Shown here: positions 46,628-58,620 of the stretch, piece by piece
How the letters are laid out: the number at the start of each line of letters is the position of its first letter
Position numbering within the stretch: position 1 is the first letter of the stretch
Origin: Bedellia somnulentella
Lineage: Eukaryota > Arthropoda > Insecta > Lepidoptera > Bedelliidae
Reading direction: 5' to 3'
Assembly: GCA_963576735.1 (NCBI GenBank)
Contig: OY755187.1
Coordinates: 4,650,001-4,714,000, forward strand
DNA length: 64,000 bases
Notes under the pieces: generated by a model
The model's database searches: none
Told to the model about the DNA's origin: nothing
What the model saw: only the letters and a program-made list of their open reading frames with translations
Translations under genes and position numbers: made by a program

Positions 46628-48260
46628 ATAAGTAATTAAAAGCAAAAAATATATATTTAAATTATTGTTTGTAATGTCTTCCTAAACATATTACGCATCA
46701 TTCGATAATGAAATCTTAGATTCCCTCATTGAAAAGCGAACAAGCAATTACTATAAAAGGCTGTAGCCAAGCCACCTTCGGCCAAACAAGTTTTACAAAG
46801 CATAATTTGAGACTTTGAAGAGCGTAAAAATATGAATTTGTCCATTTATTAAAATCATTAGTGCCCACCGGCACTCTCTGCGACTCTCAAATTTGGATAC
46901 CCATCTTGAATAACGTAAGCGCAACAAGAAAACAGCCCTAAGCATCTCAGATACATAATATAACGTAACAGAATAACAAAACTTATTAATCCAATTTGTT
47001 ACATTCCAATGTTTTCATAGCCGAAATCCCGCCTATGCTACAGCTGGTAATATCGTGATTGCACCTTTTACGAGGCCACTCTCGCCGGTACCTGATAAAT
47101 AAATGAATCCATCCAGAGCCGAGCAAATTGTTGGCTAAATATTTTATGTAATTGGAGGTTAGAGGTGTCTGGATGTTGTAGCTGCGATATGTCATCATTC
47201 GTTGGTAGTTTGTTTTAGTGAAGCGTTGGTGAGAAATAAGTTGGCATTTTTCTTGGTTGCGTTGTTTGCAAGTTTATTTGGACTGGATTGTGTTTACAAC
47301 TGCATTGATCGGATGGTTCTTAAGTTTTGGTGGGATAAATAAAATAAAGGCTTATGGGAAGTATATATGCCATTAATTCCCTGACTAAATCAGCTAAATC
47401 TATTGACAGAAGCTCTTGCTTCCCTCACTTTCATCAATGATCTTTATTTAACCTATGCCCTTTCTACACGTTTTTACATCCTTCAAATAATCCAATCCTG
47501 TATTTTTTTTACCTCTATATTCTAAAACAATAATTATATTTGATATAATAAATCTCCAAAATAACTTTATCTAAAATATCGTATACTTTTTTAATTTATT
47601 TTATTTATTCATAAAAAATATATTTCGGATAATGTATAATGTTTATCTTTTAATCTATTATCATGCTGAACTTTTGTTCAAATTATTACTCAAAATCATG
47701 AAATACTTCACACAAACATACGAATACGTTGCTCTGAAACAAGCTAAGGATAATTTCACAAACCATTCCAACTGCATTTTTCCTCGTGACAATAGTCTGC
47801 CAAACGCCGCGCATGTTCTAAGTTAGCTGATTTCCCCTGGGTTCATAAACATTCCGACAAAAACTTACAAGTTTTAAAATGACGCTGGTCCATAGGTCTT
47901 CCTGCTGCTAAATTCGCAGAAAAGTTAAAAAAGTATAGAAAAATACGCTTTGAAAATATAAGCGAATTTTTAAAGTTTATTCTGAGAATTTATTACTGCT
48001 ACTATACTAACATATTCTCATGAAAACGAAAAACCATGTGTGGTCTAAAACGGTTAAATTACCAGTACGGGTCTTTATACCTTTAAATTAATTAATACCG
48101 TAGTTGATTAAAGGACCTAGTTGCTGTATAGAGATAAAATCTATGGTGATTAAAAAGGTATTTTTTTTACTATTTTCACCATAGCCATACATAGTGTCTC
48201 AAAGGGATTGTTTTTACGATCACTAAGCCAATTGGTTTTACTAACGTGTACAAACATAAT

Positions 48261-48514
48261 ACATACATACATACATATACTCACGGCTATAAATCCCAGG
48301 AAGGGGTAGCCAGAGCTAAAGAATTAGAAATTCCTCAGCCACTTTTGGAAATTTGAGTGGGGAAAAGATAGTAAAAATAAAGGTCCATCACCAATAATGG
48401 GTCTCCCACCGCATCGCCCAAAAATTCCTTAATAGCCCCATACCATTAGCCGCCTCTTACGTACACCCACCGGAAGAAATGGGGTAGTGCTATTCTAAAC
48501 CGACACTACACGGC
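48261..48514 (-). mobile_element. SINE B with 9-bp duplication and empty site
   Basis: AAACATAAT on both sides (48252-48260 and 48515-48523). The right duplication copy is uninterrupted ('acaaacataatatttat', near 51750). Confidence 0.9.
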
Positions 48515-48867
48515 AAACATAATATTTATAATTAATGAAATATTATATATTTTATTGTAGTGTGTAATCAAAACAAAGTGTTTTCCATTTTAATATGTAC
48601 ACTTCTCCTAAAAAGGAAACAAAAAAAAACGAAATACTGTGTGAATATGTGATATTACAGCTATAAATATAATAACCCAACGATATTTCAATATTCGGCT
48701 GTGAATATAGAAGTAAGATTATCAGACGCAATAGTCGAGGGTCTCGGCTGCTTCGCAATACTTCAGATTAAACAAATATCACCAAACGACGATAACGTAG
48801 AGCTAGCAATTGCTAGACTAGAACAAACGGTGTTATTTGCCCTAACTCAAACTCAAAAGTTCACACA

Positions 48868-49060
48868 TTATATCCGCGAAGGGGTTGTCAGAGGTACTAA
48901 TACTTCTGGACATCACGTGAAATTGTCACCTGGTGTTCAGAGTACCCACGTTTTGCTTGGGCAGTAGTAGAATGTAAGCAGGCCTATCGCCGTTTGATAC
49001 GAATACACTGTCACATGACTAAGTAAAACTCAGCCATGTGGGTTTCCTCACGATGTTTCA
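48868..49060 (-). repeat. SINE A 3' part
   Basis: 'atccgcgaaggggttgtcag' to 'tgggtttcctcacgatg'; the head is missing. Shared with 52100-52290, so older than the duplication. Confidence 0.75.
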
Positions 49061-49412
49061 CCTCAACTCACATTTTCCCTAAGCAAAATTAAATTATATT
49101 TATATAGTTTAATAATAATTTAAGTAGTAATAAAGATCACTTTTATATTTTTGATTATTTTGTGGCGGTAACTTAAAGTTGTTACCTATTAGTGTCTTTT
49201 TATTATTTTTTTATACTCTAGTTTTTATTTTAAAGTGCTATAAGGTCAAAGATTAAGTCTCGGCTGCCTCACAACACTTCAGATGAAACAAATACACCAA
49301 ACGACGATAACACAGCTAGCTAGCTATAGTTAGTAATTGATTGACTGAATTGACTGAACCAAAGGGGATACTAATCGAAATGGCGTTATAATAAAGGCAG
49401 TATTATTTATAA

Positions 49413-49575
49413 CTAGTGGATCGGCCCAGCTTCGCACGGGTAGCGTTGTTTTTTTAAATATCTGAGGTTTCTTTCTTCAGTCACTGCTCAAGCATTGTGA
49501 AATTTAGCGCTATGTTTTCAATTTATTAAATTTATAGCACTCCCTTAACAGTGTAGTTTGGTATATCGCATGATA
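49413..49575 (-). repeat. Helitron 3'-end fragment
   Basis: Starts CTAGTGGATCGGCCCAGC, the 3' end (reversed) of the family at 28025-28966. Homology stops after 'acagtgtagtttgg'. Confidence 0.75.
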
Positions 49576-49758
49576 ATGTCTCTAAAAGCCAACATTATAG
49601 TTAAATTCATGTTGGTCCGTAGTTACTTCCAAAACATAATTTGCTTCAATCATTTATAAATTCTAACAATTAAGTTTAAAGTGATCAGTAGACACTAAGA
49701 GGCTGCAGCCATGATATCTTCAATCAAACAAGATTTACAAGAGATACGTATGCTAATT

Positions 49759-50004
49759 GCCGTGTAGTGTCGGCTTAGAATAGCACTACCCCATTTCTTC
49801 CGGTGGGTGTATGTAAGAGGCGACTAACGGTATTGGGGATTTTTAAGGGAATTTTGGGCGATGCGGTTGGAGACCCATCACCAACAACCTATATTTTACC
49901 ATCTTTTTGCCACGCAACTTCCAAAAGTGGCTGAGGAATTTCTAATTCCTTAGCTCTGGCTACCCCTTCTAGGGATTTTTAGCCGTGAGTTTATGTATGT
50001 ATAT
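49759..50004 (+). repeat. SINE B, full length
   Basis: Lies between the two duplication 2 copies. Confidence 0.85.
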
Positions 50005-50588
50005 AATTATTGACCTCGACGTAAAGAGTAGACCTTCAGAATTCAATATTTTGACAAAAAGTATAATTGTGAATTCTACATTTATTAAGCTTATCGGCGC
50101 CTGGGTTGTGTATGCGACTCTCAAATTCGGTTAGTAATAATATTAGCACACCAAGAAAACAGCGCTAAGCATCTCAGATACAAAATATAACGTAACAGAA
50201 TAACAAAACTTATTAATCCAATTTGATACATTCCAATGTTTTCATAGCCGAAATCCCGCCTATGATACAGCTGGTAATATCGTGATTGCACCTTATACGA
50301 GGCCACTCTCGCCGGTACCTGATAAATAAATGAATCCATCCAGAGCCGAGCAAATTGTTGGCTAAATATTTTATGTAATTGGAGGTTAGAGGTGTCTGGA
50401 TGTTGTAGCTGCGATATGTCATCATTCGTTGGTAGTTTGTTTTAGTGAAGCGTTGGTAAGAAATAAGTTGGTATTTTTGTCGGTTGCGTGGTTTGCAAGT
50501 GGATATATTTGGACTAGATTGTGTTTACAACTGAATTGATCGGATAGTTCTTAAGTTTTGGTGGGATAAATAAAATAAAATTAATTTC

Positions 50589-50834
50589 GCTGTGTAGTGT
50601 CGGCTTAGAATAGCACTACCCCATTACTTCCGGTGGGTGTACGTAAGAGGCGACTATCGGTATTGGGGCTTTTTAAGGGATTTTTGGGCGATGCGGTTGG
50701 AGACCCATCACCAACAACCTTTGTTTTACCATCTTTTCCCCACGCAACTTCCAAAAGTGGCTGAGGATTTTCTAATACCTTGGCTCTGACTACCCCTTCT
50801 AGGGATTTATAGCCGTAAGTATATGTATGTATGT
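50589..50834 (+). mobile_element. SINE B with 12-bp duplication and empty site
   Basis: AAATAAAATAAA occurs at 50568-50579 and 50835-50846. The left duplication copy has it once (near 47338). Nine extra bases (ATTAATTTC) lie between the duplication and the SINE 5' end, probably untemplated or captured at 5' joining. Confidence 0.88.
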
Positions 50835-52099
50835 AAATAAAATAAAGGCTTATGGGAAGTATATATGTCATTAATTCCCTGACTGAAATCAGCTAAATCT
50901 ACTCTTGCTTCCCTTACATTCATCAATGATCTTTATTTAACCTATGCCCTTTCTACACGTTTTTACATCCTTTAAATAATCCATTCCTGTAATTTTTTAC
51001 CTGTTTATTCTAAAACATTAATTTATATTTGATATAATAAATAAAAATATGGGAATAGTCTCCAAAATAACTGTATCTAAAATATCGTCTACTTTTTTTA
51101 AATTTATTTTATTTATTCATAAAAATATATTTCGCTTAATGTATAATGTTAATATTTTAATTTATTATTATGCTGAACTTTTGTTCAAACTATTACTCAA
51201 AATCATGAAATACTTCACACAAACATACGAATATGTCACCCTGAAACAAACTAAGGATAATTTCACAAAGCACTCCAACTGCATTTTTCCTTGTGACAAT
51301 AGTCTGCCAAACGCCGCGCATGTTCTAAGTTAGCTGATTTCCCCTGGGTTCATAAACATTCCGACAAAAACTTACAAGTTTTAAAATGACGCTGGTCCAT
51401 AGGTCTTCCTGCTGCTAAATTCGCAGAAAAGTTAAAAAAGTATAGAAAAATGCGCTTTGAAAATATTAGCGAGTTTTTAAAGTTTATTCTGCGAATTTAT
51501 TACTACATATTCTCATGAAAAGGAAGTATCAAGTGTGGTCTAAAACGGTTTAATTACCAGTACGGGTCTTTATACCTTTACATTAATTAATACCGTAGTT
51601 GATTAAAGGACCTAGTTGCTGTATACAGATAAAATCTATAGTGATTAAAAAGGTATTTTTTTTAGTATTTTTACCATAGCCATACATAGTGCCTAAAGAA
51701 GATTGTTTTTACGATCACTAAGCCAATTGGTTTTACTAAGGTATACAAACATAATATTTATAATTTATGAAATATTATATATTTTATTGTAGTGTGTAAT
51801 CAAAACAAAGTGTTTTCCATTTTAATATGTACACTTCTCCTAAAAAGGAAACAAAAAAAAACGAAATACTGTGTGAATATGTGTTATTACAGCTATAGAT
51901 ATAATAACCCAACGATATTTCAATATTCGGCTGTGAATATAGAAGTAAGATTATCAGACGCAATAGTCGAGGGTCTCGGCTGCTTCGCAATACTTCAGAT
52001 TAAACAAATATCACCAAACGACGATAACGTAGAGCTAGCAATTGCTAGACTGGAACAAACGGTGTTATTTGCCCTAACTCAAACTCAAACGTTCACACT

Positions 52100-52290
52100 G
52101 TATATCCGCGAAGGGGTTGTCAGAGGTACTAATACTTCTGGACATCACGTGAAATTGTCACCTGGTGTTCAAAGTACCCACGTTTTGCTAGGATAGTGTA
52201 CACTGTAAGGGCGACCTATCGCCGTTTGATACGAATACACTGTCACATGACTAAGTACAACTCAGCCATGTGAGTTTCCTCACGTTGTTT
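52100..52290 (-). repeat. SINE A 3' part
   Basis: Paralogue of 48868-49060. Confidence 0.75.
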
Positions 52291-52780
52291 AACCTCGCTT
52301 TAAATTTTTCCTAACCCTATAGTTTTATAATAACTGAAGCAGTAATAAAGATCACTTTAAATATTTCAATTATTTTGTGGTAGCCTAAAATTGTAACCTT
52401 CTAGAGTTGGTTTCTTTTATTTTTAAATACCCAAATTTTGATTTGTAACTCGGCTGGTTCGCATTACTTCAGATGAAACATTTATATCCAAACGACGATA
52501 ACACATCTAGCTAGCTGTAGCTAGCAATTGAAAGACTGAACCGACTTACCAAAAGGGAAACTGCTCAAAATGGCGTGGTAATTTTTTTATAATAGTAGAA
52601 GAGTAGCATAATAATAGAAAAACTTTTTAATATACCTTTAGATTATTTTATAATAGCCTAAGATTGTCACCATATAAGGTAAGGTAGGAGGCAATACTAG
52701 GTCAAATACATATAATACGTCTATATATATTCAGTAAATTATTTATTTGATATAAAATATTATTATATTATAGTATATTG

Positions 52781-53033
52781 TCGTGCAGTGTCAGCTTAGA
52801 ATGTCGCTACCCATTTCTACCCACGGGTGTCGTACGGGCCGACTAAGGGTATTAGGGCTTTTTATTGGATTTTTGGGCGATGCCGTTGGAGACCCATCAC
52901 CAAAAACCTTTATTTATACCATCTTTTCCCCACTCAACTTCCAAAAGTGGCTGAGGAATTTATAATTCTTTAGCTCTGGCTACCCCTTCTAGGGAAATAT
53001 AGCCGTGAGTATATGTATGATGTATGTATGTAT
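52781..53033 (+). repeat. SINE B
   Basis: 'tcgtgcagtgtcagcttaga' to a TATG-repeat tail. 'tataaaatatta' occurs about 30 bases left of its head and directly after its tail, a possible target duplication with extra 5' sequence. Confidence 0.8.
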
Positions 53034-53627
53034 AAAATATTATACTGAAACAAACCCATGAATTACATATTTTTAAATAAATAAAGCCATATTTCTATTC
53101 GATAGTCTATACCTACCCCAATGGCTAACTAACGGCGTGAGTATATGTTTGGAGAAGCAATCAAATTAACGGCCGATTTAATAACTGAGAATTCAACTAT
53201 AAAAGCATCTCAAACCGTATTTAAGTATGAACTAATCAAAATTACGTTTCTGAATTGGGTAAATATTGTAATTTAATCAAATTCTGATTGTATGCTCAAA
53301 ATGTTAACAATTAATCAATAATAATTCGACTTTTAAATGTTGAAATTTGCGAAGTTAAATTTCAGATTGTTACAATATTGTCCACTCTAAATTTTCAAGC
53401 GTCTATGGCAAACAGCTGCTTTTGCCAAGTAATACGGTGCAATATCAATACGAACGGGAGTCGAACTGAACATCGCAATCTGTCGACACCCACTAACGCC
53501 TAATATTAGTTCACTCTTATTGAGATTCAGAAATATTATGTAGGCGTTCGGTTGTATTTAAAAGATACGATGATTGTTCAGCTAGAATAAATCGTACAGC
53601 TGAGGTAAAACTATCTTTATCTTTTGA
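53034..53627. other. No gene seen
   Basis: AT-rich. 53105-53145 resembles the LINE 3'-end word ('acctaccccaatgg', 'aacggcgtgagtatatg'). Confidence 0.4.
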
Positions 53628-53790
53628 CGACGTCTGTGGCTGAGTCGATAGGTGACTAGCTTCACGTTCCGGAGGTTGCGGGTTCGATCCCCGCTGAGAG
53701 CAACATTTATGTGATGAGCATAAAATAAGTTTTTTTATAAGTCTTGTGTGTTATTTACATGTGTATTATACAATATTAATTATATCGTTG
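53628..53790 (+). repeat. tRNA-headed SINE, another family
   Basis: GTGGCTGAGTCGATAGGTGA (A-box-like) and GCGGGTTCGATCCCCGC (B box) are followed by 'tgtgatgagcataaaat'. Single copy here. The lack of an acceptor stem argues against a tRNA gene. Confidence 0.5.
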
Positions 53791-53929
53791 AATTAGTATC
53801 CCATAATGCACGTTCTACTTAATTGGGGGCTCTCATGTCCGTACATTTATATATTTATTTATTTTATTACCTCATAGCGATGATCCTTTAGAGACAAAAA
53901 ATATTGGTCATCATTAGTTCTATTTAAAA

Positions 53930-54160
53930 TAGTATTACCAATTTCTTCCTGTTACTGATGTTTGAGGCAACTAAAGGTATCTGGGGTTTTGAGTGATTGT
54001 GAGGCGATGAGGGTGAAGATCAAGATCATAGTTTATTTAACAATAATTTCCTAGCTTACTTTACAAAAGCGGCTGAGTAATTTCTTACCTATAACTCAGT
54101 GCCACCCAGAGGCAGCCAACTGCCTTCTTTGGGATTTCAGGCCGCAAGTACATACACATG
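53930..54160 (+). repeat. SINE B, very old
   Basis: Only scattered words remain ('accaatttcttcc', 'aggcgatgagggtgaagatc', 'aaaagcggctgagtaattt'). Confidence 0.5.
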
Positions 54161-54357
54161 TGTATGCCGGTTTACTTTATAATATCTACTTTGTACGATC
54201 CTGAAAACTCTTTTCTCTTCTCATTGTTTCTCTTTGATTTTTACAAACTTCTCTCGTTCACAACTTTTCTAATACATGGTGTGTTAATTTTCTTATTTCG
54301 GGCTCTCCTCTACCTATAACGTCTTGCGTGACCATCTTCTGCTAATAATACCACCCG

Positions 54358-54858
54358 AATTCGGTATGCAAAGTTTTACAAAAGTGTTGCTGGTTACGAA
54401 ACCATTTCGAGATATTATGTTTTTAAAACATATTTTCTTGAAATTAAATCAAACAAAGCTAAGATGACCGTTATTTTAGCAAAAAACTGTAACAGTATCT
54501 GACCTTCAGCGTTATGTCAAAGACATTCGTTCTTGCAGTTTATTAATAAAATATCGAAAATCATAGGTTTGTTTAGTATAATATCGTAATAATTTCATTT
54601 GGGATCACAAATTCGTGAAATATTTTGCAATTAGCAACATTTTTACTAAACATTTCGCTTTATTTGCATGTCGCTACGTGATATTTTCGATCGATGACGT
54701 CAATAAGTACAAAAGTTGAACAATCTTTAAAAAATCATAACTTTGCAATTACTCATTTTAAATGAAAAATATTCAAATCAGTTTTTTATTTTTGTGTTTG
54801 CTATCGAATAAAAATATTTAATAAAATACCAAAAAAAAAAACTTTGCATACCGAAATT
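54358..54858. repeat. Terminal-inverted-repeat element, about 500 bp
   Basis: TTCGGTATGCAAAGTTTT at the left and its exact complement at the right (54838-54855), in AATT-type contexts. No coding region. Superfamily unassigned. Confidence 0.6.
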
Positions 54859-54924
54859 ATTTCCTGAAAACTAAAGGAAGCAGATTGCACGCTCGGAAAT
54901 TTGTCCCGTGTCAAATGAACGGCG

Positions 54925-54960
54925 TGTGTAGGCTTAGAATAGCACTACCCAATTTCTTCG
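54925..54960 (+). repeat. SINE B 5' scrap
   Basis: 'ggcttagaatagcactaccc' only; it joins SINE A sequence at about 54961. Confidence 0.55.
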
Positions 54961-55460
54961 ACGTTTTGAGCAAATACACTGTCTTATTATAAAAAAATCA
55001 ATTTAGCCAGGTGAAAAAGTAATCGTACAACTGTATAATGTGTATACGACTTATGTACAAGTTACCGCATTTCTTCCGGTGGGTGTACGTAAGAGGCGAC
55101 TAACGGTATTGGGGCTTTTAAGGGATTTTTGGGCGATGCAGTTGGAGACCCATCACCAACAACCTTTATTTCACCATCTTTCCCCATGCAACTTCCAAAA
55201 GTGGCTGAGGAATTTCTAATTCCTTAGCTCTGGCAACCCCTTCTAGGGATTTATAGCCGTGAGTATATGTATGTATGTATGTACAAGTTAGCTATGTGGG
55301 AATGTTCACGCTGTTTTCTCTCACCGGTAAAATCATGATAAATGAAGCACACATATGACTTTAGAAAATGAATATTGGTGATGGCCGGACTCGTGATTTC
55401 AACCTACGCCTCTCTGCATGATAGGCGGGTTGTCCACCCACTGAGGCATCACGGCGGGTT
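54961..55460 (-). repeat. SINE A split by a SINE B
   Basis: Body part at 54961-55064 and head-proximal part at 55281-55460 flank the SINE B. The head lies at the right ('cccactgaggcatcacgg'). Confidence 0.7.
55065..55280 (+). mobile_element. 5'-truncated SINE B inside SINE A
   Basis: Begins in the body (CCGCATTTCTTCCGG) without the usual head. Flanked by GTACAAGTTA (55055-55064 and 55281-55290). 5' truncation plus duplication shows that SINE B moves by target-primed reverse transcription. Confidence 0.88.
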
Positions 55461-57183
55461 GTATAAAATCAATGTCTATTTCAAAACGAAATAAATTTTT
55501 TCGCGCTTGCAGCTGATGCGCTTTGATTTATAAGACGCAGTCACGGCAAAATAGTTTTTTTTATAAAAAGTATTAACCTATTTTCTCACCATTTTAATCC
55601 TTATAATAAAGGTTAAGTTCCGGAAATGAGAATTCGCCATGGCTAAATAACAAAAAGGGTGGTTAATCACATCAACAAAACATCAAATCAAAACCTACCT
55701 TTTCTTTCACAAAATCGCGTAATCTACATATGTGCATCGAAGCTAAAGCGATGTTAACTGGATATATCGCAGGGAGCCCATCAGTGCTCGATAAAAGGAG
55801 GTTCATTTAGCCTTTCTCCGTGAGTTCAGACAAAAATCTCATTTCCTGGAAGAGCGGTGGCGCCAGTACCACTGATAACAAGCTGACATACGCTTGAAAG
55901 CTTGCCAGTACTGCATTCAGGAAATTTGTAATGTATATTTTTGTTTAAAATTCCAAAAAAAATATTTTACGTTTATACTTACTTACTTGAAATTTATTTT
56001 TACCGATGATAATTTTATAGGTATTTTAATAAATCCCTGAAATAATTTATAATACTTAATTTTCCCGACACAACGCCGCCCTCAACTAACTGCATCGTTG
56101 TGCCATCTCACTTGCCGAACAAGACATACTTTCATGCCTGTAGCTGGTGTTTTAATATATAAGATTAAGTCAATGCAAAATGGGTTTTTTATTAAATGTT
56201 AAAACCAACCTTCGCAGTGCCTTCGCACACCACGATGTTTTTGTCGCGCTGTCGACGCGCTTTTATGAGTTGTGCGTTAACAGCGCGCTGTTTTCGGCAA
56301 AAATAATGCTTTTGATTCGGGTTTGTATTGCTATAAACGCGTCTGAGACGGCTTTACAGGAGGCACGGTGTGCAGAGGCTCTCATACTCACATTTTTAAC
56401 CCCCAAAGGGTAACCGCGGGTAAAAAAAAAACAATAATTTGTCAGCCACTTTTGAAAGTAAAGAAAGTAAAAATTAATATAAGTGATACATTTCCAAGAA
56501 CGCAGGCCCTTCAGTTACTGAAATCTCCCATATTCAGGGAGAGAGATATAGGTTATTTTATTAGTCTGTATCTCTCTTCTCCCGTGACAACTTACTTACA
56601 AAAGCATAATGCTAGTGATGCAGGATTCGGGTATTTTCACGTTGTATTGATAAAATCCGTTTCGAAATTATAAACAAAACTGTCTGCACATTTCATAAAG
56701 GAGTAGCCAGAATACCTTATACTGAAGAGCTAGTTTTAAAGTTGTAATACAAGGCTTTGCACTATTCCTCAATCCTGTCCTGACTACTAGAACTCTAATA
56801 CAAAAACAGCTTGTAAGGAAATTGAATACTTATACAATTTTAGACAGTCTGGTTTTCCTAAGTAAATATTTTAATACTATATGGTTTAAAATATGGAGTA
56901 ATAATAAAAACCTGCTTAAATTTTGTGATTGTACGTGTAGAGTATTCTAGTTAAATGCAATCCGTTTCAAATCTATCACACAGTTTATTAAACGTTTCAG
57001 ATTATTAATAACTACTTCTAAAAGACTTTTTACGATCAAAAGTTCTAATGATTCTCATTTTCATCACACGCATCAACATACATTACGGTCAATTATAAAA
57101 TATCAGAAAACTTTACTTCCTGAAACAGATAGAAATCTACTACGGAGAATCCTTTATTTCAAATCACTACCCCTCTAGATTTC
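55461..57183. other. No gene seen
   Basis: Mixed composition with a moderately GC-richer piece at 56200-56400, where a 77-codon frame (56180-56413) is open on the plus strand but resembles nothing known. Confidence 0.4.
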
Positions 57184-57354
57184 CAAAGCAAAAAGCAAGC
57201 TATCACATATTAGTATGATCAAAGAAATGTACAAATCACCGGTTACTTCGTTGGCCATGAAGAGCTAGGCTACATCCACTTACAATTCTTTATTTCAAAT
57301 TACTAACTCTTTCTGCTTCCAAAAGTGTGTGTGTTACACACACACTTATTATTA

Positions 57355-57593
57355 TATACATACAAACATACATATACTCACGGCTATAAATCCCTAGAAG
57401 GGGTAGCCAGAGCTAAGGAATTACAAATTCCTCAGCCACTTTTGGAAGTTGAGTGGGGAAAAGATGGTAGAATAAAGGTTGTTGGTGATGAGTCTCCAAC
57501 CGCATCGCCCAAAAATCCCTTAAAAGCCCCAATACCGTTAGTACACCCAACGGAAGAAATGGGGTAGTGCTATTCTATGCCGACACTACACAG
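57355..57593 (-). repeat. SINE B
   Basis: CATA tail to 'gccgacactacacagc', lacking the 'cgcctctta' core (a short deletion near 57541). Confidence 0.82.
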
Positions 57594-57768
57594 CATATTA
57601 TTATCATATTATTAGCATATATTATTATTATATAGATTGAGATTAATATCCTCGAATATAATAATCTCAAGGGGCTGCTAGATCTAAAGAAAATTGTATT
57701 CAAGCTGTGACGCATAATTTTTGTTACCTAGTTTAATATTTATTTCACGAGGACTTCATGTCGTAAAG

Positions 57769-57930
57769 AGCAATACACACTGAAACCGCCGGGCCACCGG
57801 CATATGCGGGCAACATATTGTCGGCGGTCTTGTTTACATACATACATTAGACATAATTCTTTTAATAAGGGCCGCCGGTTAGTGTGCCGGCTAATGTCGG
57901 TGGCCCGGCGGGATCAGTGTGTATTGCGCT
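57769..57930. repeat. MITE with GC-rich inverted ends
   Basis: 'gcaatacacactgaaaccgc' at the left pairs with 'gatcagtgtgtattgcgct' at the right; inner 'gccgggccaccg' pairs with 'cggtggcccggc'. About 160 bp, non-coding. Confidence 0.7.
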
Positions 57931-57994
57931 TAAAAAAATAAAAAAAAAGGTCAAAAATTACTTCAAAGCCACAAGCAAATTATCACATATTAGT

Positions 57995-58262
57995 TAGAAG
58001 AAGAAGAAGAAAAGTAATTTTTTTGCTATTAAAGGCACAAAAATTAACAAAATACACACAGCAAGTTTACAAAAAACCAGTATAAACAGTAAACACTAAA
58101 TTTTTTGAGAACTTAAATGGAGAAAATAAAAAAAATAAAAAAGATATCATTTAACTAAAGACAGAAAAATAAAAATAAAAAAAAACAAAAAACAGAAGCA
58201 CATAAAAAAAAAAACAATGATTAAAAAATTTTGGGATGTTGTGCCCTCCAACAGCAAAAAGG
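57995..58262 (-). mobile_element. LINE 3' end, 5'-truncated, with empty site
   Basis: Minus-strand retroposed fragment with a TTC-repeat tail at 57995-58013. TAGT flanks both sides (57991-57994 and 58263-58266), and the empty site is at 57201-57220. Homologous to 21890-22440. Confidence 0.65.
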
Positions 58263-58487
58263 TAGTATGATCAAAGAAATGTACAAATCCCCGGTTACTT
58301 AGGCGGCTATTCTCGAAGCTGAAGAGCTAGGCTACGTCCACTTGACGGAGAGGAGTGGCGGGTAATAGATATCTATTAGACGCAGACTTACTTTAGGGGT
58401 GGCTCTTCCGGGATTTTCGTACTTTTTTTTTAATTATAGATTTTTATGTTGTTTTTGTAACAAGTCCGATGGGAAGAGTTATTTGAT

Positions 58488-58606
58488 GAAGAATAAATAC
58501 AGGAAAGAAAAATTTCGACACAGGAGAGTTTTCTTTCCTGTATTTATTTTTCATTTATTAGTAATAATCCCTACATGAGGTTTTCATGAACAAAAAGATT
58601 TAAATT
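58488..58606 (+). mobile_element. SINE C, truncated and 5'-inverted
   Basis: Flanked by the 14-bp repeat AAGAGTT(A/G)TTTGAT (58474-58487 and 58607-58620). A reversed segment ('caggaaagaaaaatttcgac') precedes the normal 3' end, giving a hairpin with about 20-bp arms ('aatacaggaaag' with 'ctttcctgtatt'). Confidence 0.82.
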
Positions 58607-58620
58607 AAGAGTTGTTTGAT

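Larger units (their letters stand above)
46850..49412 (+). repeat. Segmental duplication 2, left copy
   Basis: Direct repeat of 50080-52600 with few differences ('gcctatgctacagctgg' against 'gcctatgatacagctgg'). The short frames inside (47632-47826, 48552-48967) are duplicated too but look like no known protein. An internal partial repeat ('tcggctgc', 'cttcagat', 'ccaaacgacgataac') occurs at about 48740-48800 and again at 49260-49310. It carries a private SINE B. Confidence 0.88.
50080..52600 (+). repeat. Segmental duplication 2, right copy
   Basis: Direct repeat of 46850-49412. It lacks the 48.3-kb SINE B and has its own at 50589-50834. The spacing of 0.7 kb between copies holds a Helitron scrap and a SINE B. 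Confidence 0.88.
57184..58335 (+). repeat. Short direct duplication pair with inserts
   Basis: 57184-57275 and 57964-58335 share 'tatcacatattagt', 'atgatcaaagaaatgtac' and 'gaagagctaggctac'. The second copy is opened by the LINE tail at 57995-58262. Confidence 0.7.

Noticed and set aside
46986..47198. Conserved 70-codon frame, also at 50213-50425
   Set aside because: Conserved only because the whole segment is duplicated; a neighbouring frame is just as open.
56180..56673. Overlapping plus-strand frames near 56.2-56.7 kb as an exon
   Set aside because: No recognisable domain, no supporting splice sites that I could judge, and low-complexity stretches.
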